Part shown: positions 26,660 through 38,780 of the stretch, one piece after another
Layout: every line of letters begins with the position of its first letter
How positions within the stretch are numbered: position 1 is the stretch's first letter
Source of the DNA: Temnothorax longispinosus
Lineage: Eukaryota > Arthropoda > Insecta > Hymenoptera > Formicidae
Reading direction: 5' to 3'
Length of the DNA stretch: 64,000 nucleotides
Assembly: GCF_030848805.1 (NCBI RefSeq)
Contig: NW_027270429.1
Location: 39,108 to 103,107, forward strand
The notes under the pieces: generated by a model
Told to the model about the DNA's origin: nothing
Databases searched by the model: none
What the model saw: only the letters and a program-made list of their open reading frames with translations
Program-made: the position numbers and the translations under genes

Positions 26660-28084
26660 TGCTGATGGCACATTAATTTCACTAATTGGGATTAGATACT
26701 CCACGTATCGTGACACCGAGTTCGTCCCACTTGTGCGAGTTGATAATTAAGTTCTCCGGAAATGTCCGCGAACACCACAGTTGTATTATCCAGCGAGCTG
26801 ATATATAATATTTACGAGCAATTCGGTAGAGATAGAGAAATTGGAAGTCGCGTAATGAAAAAGGCTGGAAATCTCGACGATGTCAGAGGTTTCTTGGTCA
26901 CACGTGTTTGGGGTATTATATCAGGAAAGGCGCGTCGGGCACAACGAACATGATACATCATTGCCACGACAGTTTCATTTGTCTGACAAAGAACGGAGCC
27001 GTTTCAATTAAGCCAAGTGTCGTCGGACTTGAGAATCGCAATCATGTATTCTTTCAAAAAAAATGTGATTTATGATGTAACAGAAACAGGTGAAAATAAG
27101 CACGCGATCTACACAAAAAGGCCGGGATTAGCCTCGTGCAAGCTTGTTACACATCGTCAATTTTATTAATTTGTAAGTGTGACTCTTTCAGTCGTGACCT
27201 TTCCAACGTGCAATTAGTTGCATAAGGTACTAGTTATATAAATTAGAGCAAATGTTACGGAAAAGTTATTCAACAAAAGCGCGTATCGGTCTTTACCGTT
27301 ATTATAAAGTAAAGATAATAAAGTAAACAATTAAATGAAACATCGTTAACAACACACGGCGAAAGTTAAATATGCGGAAAACCATGTATGTTCCTAGCGT
27401 ATCGATCCGCTTTTTAATCACACGAATGGCTTAAATAACGGGAAGATGATAATCGATAATTTACAGTTCTTTTACTTGACAGAGCATGCGTAAAAAACAA
27501 ACGTTTTTAGCCTATAATAGTGTCTAAAATATTATATCTCGCAGGATTTTCAGAATCACAGTGGATATTCATGTGTCGATAAATATACTATACCCTTTCA
27601 TACGTAATAGCAGGTCAATCGATGCGATATATGTATACAAAAGTATAGCGAGTAGATCAACTAGCTCTCGCTCTTATATACATATATGGTCTATGCACAC
27701 GTATTCAATACGACGATAGAGCGTTATTACATAATATAATAATATTTACACCGATCTCTCGCACGCGATAATGTCTGCAGTATTAACCCTCCCTCTATAA
27801 TAATGTCATAATGTGAGATGTGCAAATATCAGAATATATAGGTACATATTATACATATTATTTAAATGGTATATTGCTGCAGTAACATAGTCGATGTTCG
27901 GAATATCAAAATAATAATATAATTAATGTGATATAAGTATGGTTAATTGGTGGTATTGGTTAATTAAATTACACCGACCAATTACACTAACTTAAATAAA
28001 TTTTTTAATATATGTTTTAACAAATAAATTTTTGTATAATACTAAAATTACATCCATATTATTTACATACACGCACACACACAT
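26007..28084. other. AT-rich non-coding block
   Basis: Contains an (AT)n run at 26,606-26,656. A 63-codon plus-strand ORF (26,762-26,953) has ordinary composition but no splice context or recognised family. Nothing else recognised. Confidence 0.45.
26606..26656. repeat. (AT)n microsatellite
   Basis: About 25 uninterrupted AT units. Confidence 0.95.
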
Positions 28085-28318
28085 ACAGTTAAATTCGTAG
28101 TGTCAAATTATATTCAATTATATTCGTTTTTAACCATTCCTATAGGTCGCCACTGCTCCTACTCAATATGTCGTTAATTTAACTAAATCAATAAAGTTAA
28201 AATAATACTGTTTTGTGTTAAAATAATAAATTTTGACATACATAGTAGTTAACAGTAACAAAATGTTATTAATTCAACGTATTGATTTAAATTTTATTCT
28301 TTAATATTTAACAATGTA
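28085..28318 (+). mobile_element. MITE-like dispersed repeat, copy 2
   Basis: Diverged second copy of the element at 14,429-14,674, in the same orientation. It begins TACAGTTAAATTCGTAGTGT and ends TTAATATTTAACAATGTA. The inner landmark CTCCTACTCAATATGTCGTT is conserved. Confidence 0.7.
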
Positions 28319-30712
28319 CCACGTGTTATAAAAGGCACGCTCGCGAACTAGCAAGAGCGATTTTGCGAGGAATAATTTGTCCTCAAAATTAGTGGAATCT
28401 ACGATCGGCGCGAATAAAATGTCGATAACACAATGTCGAACGATTAATGAAACTAATGGACAGTTAAATATCTGTTGTGCAAGCGTATAACGAAGGCGTG
28501 CCTCCAACGTCTCTCACGCGTTCATAATACATTGCGACCATCGCGACCTTGCAACGTGTCAGCGCCTCCGCCCTGATATTTTGCGCGAGATAACGTGATA
28601 GTCCAGCTGCTTTACGACGAGAGAATGGAGACTTGCCACCGAATTGCTTCATTTGCATAGTAAATAGCACCTCGGCGCGTCGGCGAGGAAAAGTGGCAGT
28701 CTATCCATCCCTATAATTGCACGATTTATAGACAGCGGGTCGATCATCCGTCGCGACGGCGCGTAAGTCTATATCTTGATGTATACGCGAAGCCTACAAT
28801 ACGGTTTGTAAAGTAAGCCGTCGATGCGTCACAGGAATAGATCAATCGCGATTTAATAATTGCAAATCGCTCGTCTACGACTACTCTGAAAATCGCGCTT
28901 TTGTAGTTACAGTGCGTTTACTTGCTTCCAAAACACATTTTAATTATCACAACTGTATTATTATTAATTTTGATTTACTATTTGATTGATTTATTATAAC
29001 GCGCGATTAACATTAATTATTATTAATTTATTTTATTCAAATAAATTCATATTAGTTCCAAAATCCACCAATCGACTTACAGCAATCCCTTTTAAATACG
29101 AGTAATTACACCGCTATTGTACGTTCGGGTTTTAATTTTAATCTAAAGAGTTAACTTCGATGTAGTATATTAATTCGTGTAAGCTTATAGATTTTATACA
29201 ACAAAAACATTTTATACATAGATGTCCAAATGCTGTGGTATCTATATCGCACGTAATCAAAAAGTCTCAAATTGCCATCCGTGACTGTGGTCAATAAAGA
29301 TCCTGCGGTAATGCAGGAATATTAGCTCCTAGAAAGCGGCGATTTTCAAAGTAACCGGGACAACCCCCTGTGTGATGACCGAAAGGGTAGGGCCGGAGAT
29401 AGGAAGGGTGCGGCAGCCAATGATAGGTATTGTCCCATTTAGCTTAACTCACGTTTATTCAAGTTAAATGCGACCTAACCTGCGGTTTCTTTATTACACG
29501 ATAACGAAAGATTAGCATCAGAAGAATAAGGCAACCGCAAAAGATACACAGCAGATTTATATACTAACAATCTTAACAGAGCAGTCAGATAAATATTACT
29601 TATCAACGGAAAATAAATTTAATCAAAAAACTGTTTAAAATTTAATAATATTTGTCACATGTATACAAACACTTGGAAGAGAAAAAATAAAAAAATAAAA
29701 TTCTGTCGAAATCACGTCAACAGTTTTGCGACCACAAGTTGATTCGTCATCGAGTTCAGAACATTATCAACAAAACGTCTAAAAATAGCCATAAATTTGG
29801 TTGTAAAAAGTCACAATATCCAGCGTTGTTACCATCGATATGTTTAAAGTCCACGCGATACGTCGGATTTAAATCGGGATTTACTACTGCGCGTAAATTA
29901 ATTTTATACCAGCGACTTTTTAACGTGTAGTTAATGCGAATGAAAAATAATCTGAATGTTTTCTCTTTTTTTTTTCTTCTCATATAACAACGATAATATC
30001 GATAATAAAAATAAAGTAGATTAGGTTCTTTGCAGTACAAAGAGACATATGTAAAGCATATCCATTCCACCATTTCGATATATGCTTGTTTAAAGATAGC
30101 ACGAAAGTTCTTTGAAGTTATTTAGTCATGTTGATATTGTATTTTGGTCATTTTAAATATATTAGATGCTAATAACAAATATTAAGCATAATGGATTTTA
30201 AGTAGACAATATTTTAAAAATAATTCGCTATTGTTTCGAATGTTAAAGGGATTCTCGCAGAGGCAAATTTCTGCAAGTGCTATTAATTTAGTCACGAATG
30301 AAGATTGAACATGAGATTTCACTGACATGATAATTTTTAATGTGCTTTTATCGCAATAAAAACTTCATCAATAATTTGCGAAATGCTAATGCTGCAATGC
30401 AATTAAGAATTATGTATCTTAATAAAAATCAGCTTGCATAAAATATTATACAATCTAATGTCTAATCAGATAATAATGTTTTATTTTTTTAAATTCAATT
30501 TTCTTAATGCAAAATGCATTATATATGTTATATTTATATTAATAATATTTTAATGAGCTCTGCTCGCACACATTTTTCGAAACAGAAAACATGAAACAAA
30601 GAGAAAAAAAAGTACAGACTTTAGCTTCATAAAATTTGTTAGCTCAAACAAAAGTGTTTATAGTGAATTACGCCTGTTCTGTATCTTAAGTACATCACGT
30701 GTTAATATTTGC
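28319..30712. other. Non-coding block with a small GC-rich island
   Basis: Mostly AT-rich. At 29,300-29,440 a compact GC-rich stretch stands out, with a CCTGC/GCAGG hairpin at 29,302-29,317 and an inverted GGGACAA/TTGTCCC pair at 29,357 and 29,430. No gene recognised. Confidence 0.4.
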
Positions 30713-30721
30713 GCGTATATT
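30713..30721. repeat. 9-bp target-site duplication, left copy
   Basis: GCGTATATT directly precedes the left end of the foldback element. The identical 9-mer directly follows its right end at 33,298-33,306. Confidence 0.9.
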
Positions 30722-33297
30722 ACGTGTGTGAAGACAGCATCTCAAGTGTTAGCATCTCACAAATAAACTGCAAATTCACTTGCATCCAGCATAGTTCTAC
30801 AGTTCCTGATAATTTTTAACAATAGTTCTGATGAATTTACTATTAAAATCGCATTTTTAAGAAATGAGATGCTAACTTCCAAAAACACCTGACAGCATCT
30901 CATCGTATTTCGAATACATGATCACGGAGGAGTAAGATTCCATAGAGTTCTCCAGTCTAGACACATTCTGTCAATAGTTCTGACGATTAAACTCCGTAGA
31001 AAATAATTTATAATTGCAAAACCCATCTGATCCCATGTCTATGAAGCTGGCGTGGAAACTCACTAATTGTTTACAGTTCTAGAGTTTCTCTATGAGTTAA
31101 ACAAATATTTCCGACCATTAAAGCAAAAGAATTGATTCAAAATTGACTAAGACGACAACTTTACGCTGCGTCTTAATTTGTCTTACAGCAGTTCCCTTAC
31201 TATATCTCATCAGATTTTGATTTGCAGTTAAAAACGAGTTCTATAAAGAGTTCTGCAGTTTAAAACCAAAAACATCGATTAAAATAACGTAAAAAACTAA
31301 CGAATATAGTGTAACAAATATATCAAACTGAACGATTTTTCAGAGTTCTGGCTTTTCCAACATAGTTCTGTATAATTATGAATACATTTATGCATTTTTT
31401 AAAGAGTTCTAGACACTATCAACGTTGTGTTTTCAAAAAAATTAATACTGCCCGGAAAACGCATTTTAATGCAAATAAAGGTGAGATGCTGGACGATATT
31501 CGAGAGTTCTACTGATCGTAAAATATTTTTCGCGCAGTTCTAAATGTATTTAACAATTTCCTAAAGAGTTCTGGGCACCACCAGCGTTGTGTTATTTTTC
31601 AAATAATTAATACTGCCTGGAAAACTCATTTTAAGACAGATAAGGGTGAGATGCTAGTCGATATTCGATAGTTCTGGTCTTCGTAAAATATTTTCATGCA
31701 GTTCTAAACGTATTTAACAAATTCCTGAAGAGTTCTGAGCATTACTATCGAGCCAGAACCATCGAATATCGACTAGCATCTCACCTTTATTTGTCTTTAA
31801 TGCATTTTCCGAGCAGTATTAATTATTTAAAAAATACACAACGCTGGTAATGCTCAGAACTCTTCAGGAATTTGTTAAATACGTTTAGAACTGCATGAAA
31901 AATATTTTACGATGACCAGAACTATCGAATATCGACTAGCATCTCACCCTTATCTGTCTTAAAATGCGTTTTCCAGGCAGTATTAATTATTTAAAAATAA
32001 CACAACGCTGGTAGTGGCCAGAACTCTTCGAGAAATTTGTTAAATACATTTAGAACTGCATGAAAAATATTTTACGATGACCTAGAACTATCGAATATCG
32101 ACTAGCATCTCACCTTTATCTGCTTTTAAAATGCATTTTCCGAGCAGTATTAATTATTTAAAAAATAACACAACGCTGGTAATGCTCAGAACTCTTCCGG
32201 AATTTGTTAAATACGTTTAGAACTGCATGAAAAATATTTTACGATGACCAGAACTATCGAATATCGACTAGCATCTCACTCTTATCTGTCTTAAAATGCA
32301 TTTTCCAGGCAGTATTAATTATTTAAAAAATAACACAACGCTGGTAATGCTCAGAACTCTTCGAGAAATTGTTAAATACGTTTAGAACTGCATGAAAAAT
32401 ATTTTACGATGACCAGAACCATCAAATATCGACTAGCATCTCACCCTTATCTGTCTTAAAATGCGTTTTCCAGGCAGTATTAATTATTTAAAAAAATAAC
32501 ACAACGCTGGTAGTGGCCAGAACTCTTCGAGAAATTGTTAAATACGTTTAGAACTGCATGAAAAATATTTACGATGACTAGAACTATCGAATATCGACTA
32601 GCATCTCACCCTTTTATCTGTCTTAAAATGCGTTTTCCAGGCAGTATTAATTATTTAAAAATAACACAACGCTGGTAGTGGCCAGAAACTCTTTGAGAAA
32701 TTGTTAAATACGTTTAGAACTGCATGAAAAATATTTTACGATGACCAGAACTCTATCGAATATCGACTAGCATCTCACCCTTATCTGTCTTAAAATGCAA
32801 ATCAAAATCTGATGAGATTCCAGGAACTATGTAAGACAAATTAAGACGCAGCGTAAAGTTGTCGTCTTAGTCAACTTTGAATCAATTCTTTTGCTTTAAT
32901 GGTCGGAATTATTTGTTTAACTCATAGAGAAACTCTAGAACTGTAAACAATTAGTGAGTTTCCACGCCAGCTTCATAGACATGAGATCAGATGGGTTTTG
33001 TAATTATAAATTATTTTCTACGGAGTTTAATCGTCAGAAACTATTGACAGAATGTGTCTAGACTGGAGAACTCTATGGAATCTTACTCCTCCGTGATCAT
33101 GTATTCGAAATACGATGAGATGCTGTCAGGTGTTTTTGGAAGTTAGCATCTCATTTCTTAAAAATGCGATTTTAATAGTAAATTCATCAGAACTATTGTT
33201 AAAAATTATCAGGAACTGTAGAACTATGCTGGATGCAAGTGAATTTGCAGTTTATTTTGTGAGATGCTAACACTTGAGATGCTGTCTTCACACACGT
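30722..33297. mobile_element. Foldback element A (2.58 kb), 9-bp TSD
   Basis: A large inverted repeat with ends ACGTGTGTGAAGACAGC and its exact complement, folding about a junction near 31,747. The right arm holds about seven tandem units of about 165 bp (31,771-32,800), each with the GACTAGCATCTCAC tag and AGAACT motifs. The left arm has only about two such units (31,481 and 31,645). It also has about 0.25 kb (roughly 31,232-31,480) with no counterpart in the right arm. AGTTCY hexamers are spaced throughout. No transposase ORF, so non-autonomous. A foldback with tandemly repeated arms and a 9-bp TSD recalls FB/Mutator-like elements. Membership is inference. Confidence 0.9.
30726..30879 (+). 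repeat. Terminal AGTTCY module of element A
   Basis: About 154 bp beginning TGTGAAG. Bracket AGCATCTCA (about 30,735 and again about 30,751) is matched by TGAGATGCT at 30,865. Inside, hexamers lie at 30,772 (degenerate AAATTC), 30,793 (AGTTCT), 30,801 (AGTTCC) and 30,824 (AGTTCT), giving spacings of 21, 8 and 23 nt. Confidence 0.85.
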
Positions 33298-33306
33298 GCG
33301 TATATT
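33298..33306. repeat. 9-bp target-site duplication, right copy
   Basis: GCGTATATT directly follows the right end CACACACGT of foldback A. Confidence 0.9.
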
Positions 33307-33569
33307 TGATTTCCGCGTGAATGTCCGCGAAGATCAAATACGACACTCGGGGAAGATTGAGCGTAATTAGAAACCGTAACAGCAAATAATATCTCTGACT
33401 ACGCACTTTTTATGCTTACATTCTAAATATGTATTTCATTGAAGCGCGGTGATTTAACCTTAAGATTAGATGCATAATACAGTGGCTATCCATTTTGGTG
33501 CTCGAAATGACAATGCGCATTTTCTCTCTCAATGTAGATTATTCGTGTGATATTTACGAGGATTCGGTG

Positions 33570-33573
<4 letters not shown>

Positions 33574-33618
<45 letters not shown>
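33574..33618. repeat. (GA)n microsatellite
   Basis: About 22 uninterrupted GA units. Confidence 0.95.
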
Positions 33619-33620
<2 letters not shown>

Positions 33621-36320
33621 GTGCCACCTAGTCTGATAAGATAAATCGTCGATGGGATGATAAAAGTTCCCTGCAGCATTAACAGAATAGAAAATTATAT
33701 CTCACGGAATGATCTTACGATTTCTTTTTGTACGGCGATTAGAAATTGCAATTAAAAAAGATCTTTAAAAAAAAAATAAATAAGTGGAATAAAAATGGAG
33801 TGAAAGAATAACGCGTTCCAGATTATATGCATTTGTTTGATATCGCTTTGAATGTAAAGTCGGTCGCGAAAGGATTTGACAGATGTTTCTATGATTTTAA
33901 GAATACTACTCGACAGGTGGTCGATTAACAAACGAGAGCTACGTGACAAAATTACGCTACTATTCGTTAGTAAACACTGGCACACCTGTTTCTCTCAATC
34001 GTCAAATTCCAGAAAAATAAGCTGCATATTTCTGTCGAATCAATTATTGAGCGAGACTAGATAATTAAATTGCGATTCGAATATCGAGAAGCCGCATCCT
34101 ACTTTCAACAGGAAAATCGTAAAATATTGTACACGTGGGGTTCTATTTGACCGATATCTTATCGCGATTAGACGATGTGATACGATGTCTTTTCCTCCCA
34201 AGGCACAAGATGTCTTAGAGAAAACGTGAATACTACTTCAGTAGTCACATTTTTGAACATAGAAAAAAAATACAATTAATTAAAGAAAATGCTATTTTCA
34301 ATCGGGTTAGATCTTGGTAACCTAATAATAATATTTATTTGTGAATTTTGTATACTTTTTTCAACTCAATAAACTGCGCGTTGATTATTTGTTGGTCGTC
34401 AAACACAACTTTTTGTTGGAGTAGTAACTTTACCTACTTAAATCGATAATCGATTTAACTTTTGATGCTAATAAGTATCTTTATTAAAATCACTGTAAAG
34501 AATTTACAGTAAAAATTTTTGCGAAAATGGCATCTTCTCTAATTAATTGCGTAAGATTCGTATTGGTTCTGTTTCATTTATTATAGAAAAAAAATCAAAT
34601 AATTATATTATCTAAACATCTAAACTAAAATCTTTTTTCACATTACCGCCTGCATAAATTCCAATAAAAATTTTGTAAAAGTCCATTAAAGATTGAATAA
34701 AAAGATAGAATTTTCTAATTATGCTGTTTTATATAAAAATCTTTTTTTCTTCTCCATTTCTTTCGCGGAAAGGAAATTGCATTGGCTAAAAGATTCTTAG
34801 ACCAGGACAGCGGAATTAATTATACAAGGCACCTAGTGTGTGTATAGTTAATATATTAATATTTTAATAATAAAATTTTCGTTATTTTTGCACACAAATC
34901 GCTCCGCTGACTGTCGAAAAGTAACGGATCCAGTCGCTATAACGCATACAGTAGTGGCTAACTGCAAATGTTGCACAATCGGGTATCGGTATTCGTCACT
35001 GGTTATCGCGAGAGCCCGGTCGGCCGCTCCGCTAATTGATTCCATGAGACTAATGATGCCAGTCACGTTTATCTACGAACGGAATGCGTCGTCCAAGTGC
35101 GCGTGCACCGAAAGCGTACGAGAGCTCGCGATTATAGCGTCTGGTAAGAGATACTTTCACTGCCAAACGCGATTAAATGAAAATATCGATAAATAAGAGA
35201 CGTATTTAAAAAATTTGTAATAAATAATGAGCTAAATAACTAGATAATGCAATAATATTATTAATTATAACAAAAAGATTAATAAATTAGTTACAAACTA
35301 CTAAGTATATATTATAGAAATATTTTATTAATTCATTCTTTATGATTTTAATTATTTACTTTGTGAAAGTGGACGCTGCGCTTATATGGAAGAGAAATTA
35401 GTAACAAAATTAATAATTTTAACAACCAGTAAAAAGTTTGTCATTGTTGTGCTATACTCTATCGATGTCTTAATAATATTCACGGTGCCGTTGATAGTAT
35501 AGATTCTATCTCGACTTTCATTATCGTAGATGAAATGTTTATCGATGCGTACCACGTACCACGCGAATTTAATGAATCCCGACGTGAGATCGATATCTTC
35601 ATTGTGCTAGGCGACGCACGTCAAGATTTCTCGCGAAAGAACGAGACGGGTATAAAGCTTCTTTTTTTTTCCAGAAAAGGCGATAAAGTTAATTTCCTTC
35701 ATACGATTATCGTATGTCTCGACACGTGTAACTTTATTTAATATTTTTAAAACAGGTGTGATATACATTCCGGGTATCATGCACATATATATATAGAGAT
35801 ACCGTTCGATATCCTCACAGTATGTTTGATCTAAAGTTTGATAAGGTTTGATATCTCGCTTGATTATAAAATTTTTTAAATTGAGTAAAGATCTAAGTTT
35901 CTTCAACGTTCTCGCTTTAAGAAAAAAAAAGAAAGACAAATTCCAAATTAATTGAACAATTTGTGAAACCTATTCAATCTGAGACGCTCCATAATCGACG
36001 GTTACATAAAGAACGCAACACGCAAGATCATCGAGTCGAGTTAAAGGTTCGCGACATTGAAAATTGGTAGAACGAGGCAGCTCGCTGCCATCGACGAGAA
36101 CTCCGCGAGCTATGATGCCATATGCCATGGACATTCACTCGGTTGTTACTTGTTACGTTATTCGTTCTATAGATAACGGCAAGCAAGCGTGGTTACATAC
36201 GCATCCTGTCTCTCTGTGTAACCGCACTTTACGACTACGTAGCTTACAAAATGGCTTACAAAATGGATAATCATAATGCGGCAAAAGCTATAATTATTAA
36301 AAGCAAGTATTTAAAAGACG

Positions 36321-36350
36321 ACCACGAGACGTGAAGCCACGTCTCGTGGT
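36321..36350. other. Perfect 13-bp hairpin with 4-nt loop
   Basis: ACCACGAGACGTG, loop AAGC, then CACGTCTCGTGGT. The stem is GC-rich and perfect within AT-rich DNA. It could be a structured RNA stem or a palindromic protein site (it contains CACGT). No flanking gene is seen. Confidence 0.6.
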
Positions 36351-38483
36351 TTCGTATTAAAAGTATGAAAAAAAAAATCGATACCTCAATTTGTTTGACC
36401 GTGGACAATGTTTTACGAAAGAGGAATACGTCTCGTTCCAAACCATTTCCGTTTCGTGACATATCAGTAGGAATTTCTAAGGAACGTCCTTGAAGATAAA
36501 GCGGAGTATCTCTACAAAGTTTTTTTACGTTTGACAGAATGCGTCTCGCGCATTCGAGAATATCTCGCGATTTATCTAACGGCTGTAATACGTACGAAGA
36601 TACTATCGGGCTCTGTGCTGAGCAATAAAATAAGCGGGGTAAAGGTACATAAGAAGGAAAAGCACGTTTCTTACGTACACAACGACGCGCTCTTTCTTCG
36701 TTTCAAACTCAAGACAGGCCGATGAATATATATCAGGTTAACAAGAAGCAATTAAACAATTGTTAAATTACCCACGTTGTTCTCACGTGAAAAATATATT
36801 CAAGGAAGTTGGCGGTGCTTGGTAGTTGTGAATGAAAAATACATCGCGAGTTAAGTCCTCTAGAAGAGACTTTTGTCTGTTTCGCCGACCTTTTAATGAT
36901 GGTCAAGGCCGATGGTAGACATGAGAAAGTGATTGAACTACGTCACAGCCAACGACTGCCTGCTTTCGTCGTTCCTTTTACTCGAGTGTGAAAGTACGTA
37001 CAGCGCAGACGTTAAAACTTTCATATATCGCTAAACGAAAAAAAAAGCATTAACACAATGCGATTGCTATCAATACAGACAAATTATATAGCCACGAAAA
37101 TTTTTCCAATTAATATTAAAATACAACGTAACACTTGCGTGTGAAGTTGATCGTCAAGATTACTGGATCGAGATGTTATGAAATTGAATAGCTTATCACA
37201 ATTGAGTATACTTTACGATAAAAATTTATCACCTATATTACATACTTTAAAAAGGGTAAAAAAATCGTACCCTTTTACGTTTAGCAATCTCTGAGAGCAC
37301 GCCGAACATTCTAGCATCTTACAAGATACGAGAGGATGCTCGACGAATTCGTAAATCAACTTCCGTGACAGATATAAATCAGATAAATCGCCATTTCGTT
37401 CCTCGAAAATGTAAACAGCGTGACGCGTTTTATGCTCGTTACGCTGCAAATCGCAATCGCGGCCTTCATATTTCTGATAACTATACGAGACGTAACATTC
37501 TCGTTTCTCGCGTACAAATCTCCGCAATATCGGCTGATCTCGACGTATCGATCATTCGAGCACCGTGGTAAAACAATTTACGAGGCCGGGCCATTCTTGA
37601 AGACGTCAAAACTAATAAACAATCCTAATAAACAATCAAAATATCGCCTCATATAGCTCTTAGAATCGCAAGTTTAAAAAAATGAATAATTCATTTCCAC
37701 ATAACTAGCGCGAAAAATAAGAGTCCAAAGGGAAATAAAGAAAGATCGATGATAACTAATTGTAAGATAAATACAAGATACTCGACGTTTAATTGTCGCT
37801 TAAAAAAACGACGGTAGGAACAACGATGAATTATCAAACTTCACCACGTGCACGCGCGTTAACGACCTCACGTTATAGTAATTAACGTTTAAGTATGTAA
37901 GATAATTCTATAATTATCTAGCTCTATAGCGATATTACTTGACGAGAAAGAGAGAGAACACTTGTCAGGTAATGCGTGATGGCGCGTCGGCAAAACGTAT
38001 CGTCACGATTTCGTCGCGGGGAATCTTGTTGCCTGTTGACAGGCCGTGCGAAAACGACAGCGGGATATATACGCTTCGCGAATTACATCCCCTAGAGCGC
38101 ACGAATAATGGAAATGCATCCATTATTCAGAAAACGCCAGGGGTGAAGGGAATCGATGTGTGTGACCTAATGCTGTCCGTGCGATCGTTAGGCGCGATAA
38201 GGCGGACGATAGCGTATACTTCTTCAACTACGCGGAGTAACAATCGGAGCGATTGTGGTTATTTAACTCAGGTCTTATTCATTAAAATAAGGCGATAATA
38301 AGGCGACGTATTTATACCGAGCGATACGCGACGCGATGAACGCTATATCAGCTCGCGAAGTGTCGCGTTGGAAAAAAAAATTACGTAAAAAAGTAATATT
38401 CATTTCGTAAATTCAGCTCGTTGTGCGTGAAATCATAAATACAGATTCACGAATAGTTATCGTTATATTGTCCCTACGTAGTG

Positions 38484-38780
38484 AATTCGGTTTTAACATA
38501 AATTTTTTTTATTAAGCGGTCTGATCATGGCACACTTTCTTTGTAAACTTTTTGAATTTTTGCAATATCTTCAAAATTGAAGAAAATATAGTACACGAAA
38601 CCTTATACAAGAAATGACGTCATACCTTTTTGAAGTTGCCGTCATCAAAGAAACTTTAGCAAGCTATAACTTTCTCAAATTTAGGTTTTTTTTTTAATTC
38701 AAAAAGTACTAAAAATCGGCTTAGATTCTCTACATTAATTATGGATACCGCTTAATAAAAAAAAATGTTAAAACCGAATT
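38484..38780. mobile_element. MITE-like element, about 35-bp TIRs
   Basis: About 297 bp with ends AATTCGGTTTTAACAT...ATTAAGCGGT and the near-perfect inverse ACCGCTTAATAAAAAAAAATG...AAACCGAATT. No ORF. The target duplication is unclear. Confidence 0.75.

Larger units (their letters stand above)
33307..38483. other. AT-rich non-coding block
   Basis: Contains a (GA)n run at 33,574-33,618 and a 13-bp perfect hairpin at 36,321-36,350. Short ORFs at 34.9-35.2, 37.2-37.6 and 37.9-38.3 kb have no splice or domain support. No gene recognised. Confidence 0.45.

Noticed and set aside
29377..29436. C/D-box snoRNA, suggested by GTGATGACC
   Set aside because: No CTGA D box at a suitable distance and no terminal stem in the right place.
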